A stretch of DNA of 6,548 nt, from NCBI GenBank assembly GCA_027451085.1, contig DAIDKA010000083.1:1-6548 (forward strand), given 5' to 3'. Shown piece by piece: positions 5,984 to 6,548 of the stretch. The notes below the pieces were generated by a model, which ran no database searches, was not told the DNA's origin, and saw nothing but the letters and a program-made list of their open reading frames with translations. A program made the position numbers and the translations under genes. The DNA is from Gammaproteobacteria bacterium (lineage in GTDB: Bacteria; Pseudomonadota; Gammaproteobacteria; Steroidobacterales; Steroidobacteraceae). Within the stretch, counting starts at the first letter, position 1. Every line of letters starts with the position of its first letter.

Positions 5984-6548
5984 TTAAGCCGGGTCCTTGC
6001 GGGTCAGCCGCAGCCACAAGGCATCAAAGTCCTCCGGCAGCGGTCCGAGCTTGAGCATCGAGGCGGCGACCACTTCGTCGGAAGTCCCGTCGTGTTCGCG
6101 CAGCAGCGCAAGTGCTGCCAGGCATCGTCCGAACACCAGCGAGCGCCTCAGCAGCGACGGTTCGCGCGGCGGCTCCGCCTCCCCCGGCGGCAGTTGCTCC
6201 TGCAACGCCTCCAGCACACGCTCGGACAGCTCCCAGCTGGCGGCGACCTTCCCTGCCACCACCGGGACCTGCGCTTGCAGCACCGCGGCCACCGTGGCCG
6301 GATGCACCAGTTTGCCACCAAGCAAGGCGCGGCAGCGATCGATGACGATGCGGAAGGTGACAATGGTGCCCAGGCCCATGGTGAGCGCCAGCAACTGCGC
6401 CGCAAAGCGCTCCTCCTCAGCCACGCCCGCGGCCCAGGACTCGGCGGCCGCGGCTGCCTTGAAGGTGTGATCCCACACCAGCTGCGGAAATTGCGGGAAG
6501 CCCGACTGACCCAGCTTGAAGATGGGTTGCACCAGCGCCATGCGGCAG
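5984..6548 (-). CDS. Probable HDOD-domain protein, C-terminal part (5' end outside window)
   Basis: The frame stays open to the right edge (two more codons, Cys-Arg, precede the ATG at 6541), so this is probably the C-terminal 187 or so residues of a longer protein. The visible part looks like the later helices of an HDOD domain. Counting from the Met at 6541, it has VWDHTFKAAAAAESWA (22-37, where family members often have an LWxHS-type helix), AAQLLALTMGLGTIVTFRIV (47-66, in place of the degraded HD-type 'LLHDIG' helix), HPATVAAVLQAQVPVVAGKVAASWELSERVLEAL (80-113, the common 'W-x-LP-x-x-V' helix pair) and a final helical region ending SMLKLGPLPEDFDALWLRL. HDOD domains are catalytically degenerate HD relatives found in bacterial signalling proteins. 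Metal-binding His-Asp pairs are not visible here. It is the most upstream gene of this minus-strand run, and 100 bp separate it from the DUF6515-like start. Confidence 0.6.
   Translation of the reverse strand, partial: CRMALVQPIFKLGQSGFPQFPQLVWDHTFKAAAAAESWAAGVAEEERFAAQLLALTMGLGTIVTFRIVIDRCRALLGGKLVHPATVAAVLQAQVPVVAGKVAASWELSERVLEALQEQLPPGEAEPPREPSLLRRSLVFGRCLAALALLREHDGTSDEVVAASMLKLGPLPEDFDALWLRLTRKDPA

Overview
This is a GC-rich chromosomal stretch, by eye in the mid to upper 60s percent GC apart from one AT-richer gene. It most likely comes from a gammaproteobacterium or close relative. The grounds are a tRNA-Gly(CCC) that closely resembles E. coli glyU, a short EAL-domain phosphodiesterase, an HDOD-type protein, and a secreted DUF6515-like protein. 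The genus cannot be read from the sequence. I see no phage, transposase, CRISPR or biosynthetic-cluster genes.

Left part (1-3781). The 3' portion of an ankyrin-repeat protein gene enters from the left edge. It is followed 64 bp later, on the same strand, by a Tat-exported aldo/keto reductase. Convergent to that, with a 7-bp gap, is an NmrA/QorB-type NAD(P)H-binding protein. A 149-bp divergent intergenic region with three ATCTGC copies separates it from a secreted protein built of two NTF2/SnoaL-like halves. These are mostly accessory redox or secreted functions. Nothing in the sequence ties them into one pathway.

Middle (3782-4823). An EAL-domain c-di-GMP phosphodiesterase (minus strand) lies just downstream of a tRNA-Gly(CCC) gene on the same strand. 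The EAL gene is visibly less GC-rich than its neighbours. A degenerate copy of the tRNA 3' end may lie beyond the far end of the EAL gene, which would fit an old tRNA-site insertion. The evidence for this is weak.

Right part (4824-6548). A secreted proline/glycine/tyrosine-rich protein of DUF6515 type comes next, then the C-terminal part of a probable HDOD signalling protein that runs off the right edge. Everything from 3831 to the right edge is on the minus strand. Several hairpins lie at gene ends, none with a classical T-tract.

Overall this looks like an ordinary region. The points most worth a second look are the tRNA/EAL arrangement, the internal duplication in the NTF2-like protein, and an exported reductase with an altered cofactor loop. 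I did not find convincing evidence of a new multi-gene system. No intergenic stretch exceeds 300 bases.
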